DNA from: Lachnospiraceae bacterium
Lineage (GTDB): Bacteria > Bacillota > Clostridia > Lachnospirales > Lachnospiraceae
NCBI GenBank assembly: GCA_017938315.1
Contig: JAGBBV010000020.1
Coordinates: 230,948-294,947, forward strand
Direction: 5' to 3'
Length of the DNA stretch: 64,000 nucleotides
A model generated the notes under the pieces. It had not been told where the DNA came from. It saw only the letters and a list, made by a program, of their open reading frames with translations, and made no database searches. Both the position numbers and the translations under genes were made by a program. Shown here piece after piece: positions 62,502 through 64,000 of the stretch. Numbering within the stretch: position 1 is the stretch's first letter; the number at the start of each line of letters is the position of its first letter.

Positions 62502-63677
62502 TTATGAAAAACTACAAAATAGTTTCATTACCTTTCCCACATAATCTAAATATTTTGCTTTTTCGATTGTTACGTCTGATAGGATGGAAACACTTCCTAT
62601 CCTCTGTCCGTTTAATTTATAAACTGCCTCCCCTATGGCATCTCCTCTTTGAATGGGTGCTTCTATTTCTTCCGGAACTACAATATCCTTTTGTATTTCA
62701 CTTAAATTATTTCCTTCTGTATCCAGATAATGAAAAGGTTCTTTATAGATAAGCTGTGCTTTATCTTCTACTCCGCCTTTTACCGGAATTGCCGGTAAGA
62801 TATCCTCATTCTTATCCTCATACATGGCACTAATACTATATCCATAATTTAACAGTGCCATGGCATCCTGAAACCTTATCTTATTACTTGGAGACCCCAT
62901 CACCACAGCTATCATATCAATATTATCTTTACTTGCAGTTGCTGAAAGACAATATAAAGCTTTGCTAGTGGACCCTGTTTTTAATCCGGTGGTCCACTCA
63001 TACATCTTTAACAATTTATTCGTACTGGATAATGTAAAGCTGGTACTTCCCTGAGAGGTGGTATGTGTAATGTCTTCCATCCATATCTGCGTATAATCAA
63101 GAACCTGCGGATATTTTGTAATTAGTTCCCGGGACATAATCGCCACATCTTTCGCTGATGAATAATGCTCATCAGAATCGCTCAGTCCACAGCAATCTAT
63201 AAAATGGGTATCCTGCATCCCAAGTTCCTGCGCCTTTTCATTCATCATCTTTACAAATTCCTCTTCGCTTCCGGCAATAAACTCTGCAGCCGCTACACTG
63301 GCGTCGTTCCCTGAGGCAACAGCAATACACTTAATGATTGTTTCCAGACTTTGAATTTCTCCCTCTTCCAAAAACACCTGTGAACCACCCATTGACTTGG
63401 CATATGCACTGGTCATCACATCACTGTCAAGGCGGATTCTGCCTGTATTTAAATGCTCAAAAATTAACAGCAATGTCATTATTTTCGTAATACTTGCCGG
63501 GCTTCTTCTCTGCGTGGCATTCTCCTCACAAATCACTTTTCCTGTAGATGCCTCAATTAATATGTAAGAAGGTGCTTGCACCTCCGGTGCTGCCTTTACG
63601 TTGATAAAGGCTGACATAAACATTGTAATACTTATCACATAGCATAAGGTTATTTTTAAAATTCTGCTCACTGGCAA
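62502..63677 (-). CDS. D-alanyl-D-alanine carboxypeptidase (DacF-like)
   Basis: A 391-residue penicillin-binding protein with an N-terminal signal peptide (about 1-28). Active-site motifs: SPASITKIMT (about residue 58), ASGNDASV (about 118) and LKTGSTSKAL (about 225). In Firmicutes two classes exist, one vegetative (DacA) and one sporulation (DacF); I cannot tell them apart here. It follows rpsU and its terminator. Confidence 0.92.
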   Translation of the reverse strand: MPVSRILKITLCYVISITMFMSAFINVKAAPEVQAPSYILIEASTGKVICEENATQRRSPASITKIMTLLLIFEHLNTGRIRLDSDVMTSAYAKSMGGSQVFLEEGEIQSLETIIKCIAVASGNDASVAAAEFIAGSEEEFVKMMNEKAQELGMQDTHFIDCCGLSDSDEHYSSAKDVAIMSRELITKYPQVLDYTQIWMEDITHTTSQGSTSFTLSSTNKLLKMYEWTTGLKTGSTSKALYCLSATASKDNIDMIAVVMGSPSNKIRFQDAMALLNYGYSISAMYEDKNEDILPAIPVKGGVEDKAQLIYKEPFHYLDTEGNNLSEIQKDIVVPEEIEAPIQRGDAIGEAVYKLNGQRIGSVSILSDVTIEKAKYLDYVGKVMKLFCSFS

Positions 63678-63757
63678 ACACTCCCCATCACTTATCTATT
63701 ACCATGAATATGTTGCAATTTTCTTTATAATGTCTGTCCCACTCCTTTTTTAGACGC

Positions 63758-63789
63758 AAAAAGTCCTTGGCGGCTCCGCCAAGGACTTT
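63758..63789 (-). terminator. intrinsic terminator after rpsU
   Basis: AAAGTCCTTGGCGG-AG-CCGCCAAGGACTTTTT on the minus strand, 13 bases after the stop: a 14-base GC-rich stem. Confidence 0.9.
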
Positions 63790-63801
63790 GCATACATATA
63801 A

Positions 63802-63978
63802 TTAGTTGTATTTACGTTTTCTTGCAGCTTCAGATTTCTTTTTACGTCTTACGCTGGGTTTCTCGTAATGTTCTCTCTTACGAATTTCCTGCTGAATACC
63901 AGCCTTTGCGCAACTTCTCTTAAAACGACGTAAAGCGCTATCTAAAGTCTCGTTCTCTTTTACGATTACGTTTGACAT
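63802..63978 (-). CDS. rpsU: 30S ribosomal protein S21
   Basis: A 58-residue protein translating as [19 protein letters not shown] followed by [20 protein letters not shown] and a Lys/Arg-rich tail ending RKRKYN. This is S21 in full, and the length is normal. GGGAGG lies 12 bases upstream of the ATG at 63978, with an AGGTG closer; the promoter is beyond the window edge. Confidence 0.96.
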   Translation of the reverse strand: MSNVIVKENETLDSALRRFKRSCAKAGIQQEIRKREHYEKPSVRRKKKSEAARKRKYN

Positions 63979-64000
63979 TCTTACACCTGACCTCCCTTCA

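Noticed and set aside
1-64000. tRNA genes, rRNA genes and CRISPR arrays
   Set aside because: I looked for T-loop-like GGTTCGAATCC patterns on both strands, and for regularly spaced short repeats, and found none. Only the rnfE and GIQQ coding repeats are tandem.

Overview
The window looks like a chromosomal segment of a low-GC, anaerobic, spore-forming Clostridia, most likely a Lachnospiraceae gut bacterium. The reasons are an A+T-rich sequence with strong GGAGG ribosome binding sites, a six-subunit Rnf complex, a biotin-dependent Na+ decarboxylase operon, ATP-type PEP carboxykinase, a pheST T-box leader, SpoIID/SleB-like proteins, a Cys/Gly-rich small protein and a BspA-type leucine-rich surface protein next to a class B sortase. 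I saw no rRNA, tRNA or CRISPR array. This is from reading the sequence only; no database search was possible.

Layout. 1-4.0 kb: a class B sortase and a large LRR surface protein whose 3' end lies outside the window. 4.1-7.4 kb: an Rpn-family nuclease, two small membrane proteins and a three-gene small-protein cluster with sporulation-like promoters. 7.4-12.1 kb: leuS and an EF-G paralogue. 12.3-20.8 kb: tyrA, then a T-box-controlled pheS-pheT-aminopeptidase-queA-PilZ-VanZ string. 20.8-30.1 kb: YihY, SpoIID-like protein, a structured RNA (possible 6S), pckA, citrate synthase, thrC and a SleB-like hydrolase. 30.2-34.3 kb: an AP2/HNH-like protein, a degenerate GH25 protein, ApbE and a ferredoxin-type aldo/keto reductase. 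34.3-39.9 kb: rnfCDGEAB. 40-49.4 kb: a YprB-like exonuclease, SstT, then tetR, murR, baiN-like, cmk, ispH, rpsA and cheR on one strand, and a divergent GNAT gene. 49.4-51.6 kb: a mobile island (decayed IS200/IS605 tnpA, then an IS3/IS150-group element). 51.7-57 kb: the Na+ decarboxylase operon. 57.1-64 kb: asparaginase, two DD-carboxypeptidases, scpAB, deoC, a phosphoesterase and rpsU.

How it fits together. ApbE could flavinylate RnfG and RnfD, both of which carry the acceptor motif. The Rnf complex and the OadB/OadG pump would together set the ion gradient that SstT could use. PckA, citrate synthase and the PycB-type carboxyltransferase all act on oxaloacetate. The decarboxylase operon carries two carboxyltransferases plus a biotin carrier, the same set of parts as a transcarboxylase, with a Na+ pump added.

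The most notable observations are: an internal, strongly ribosome-bound start inside the Rpn nuclease gene (as in intragenic antitoxin systems); an RnfE with a repeated AT-hook-like tail; a domesticated-looking AP2-HNH-AP2 protein without the expected histidines; an IS3 element inserted at the centre of the decarboxylase operon terminator; and an EF-G paralogue that has lost the catalytic histidine.
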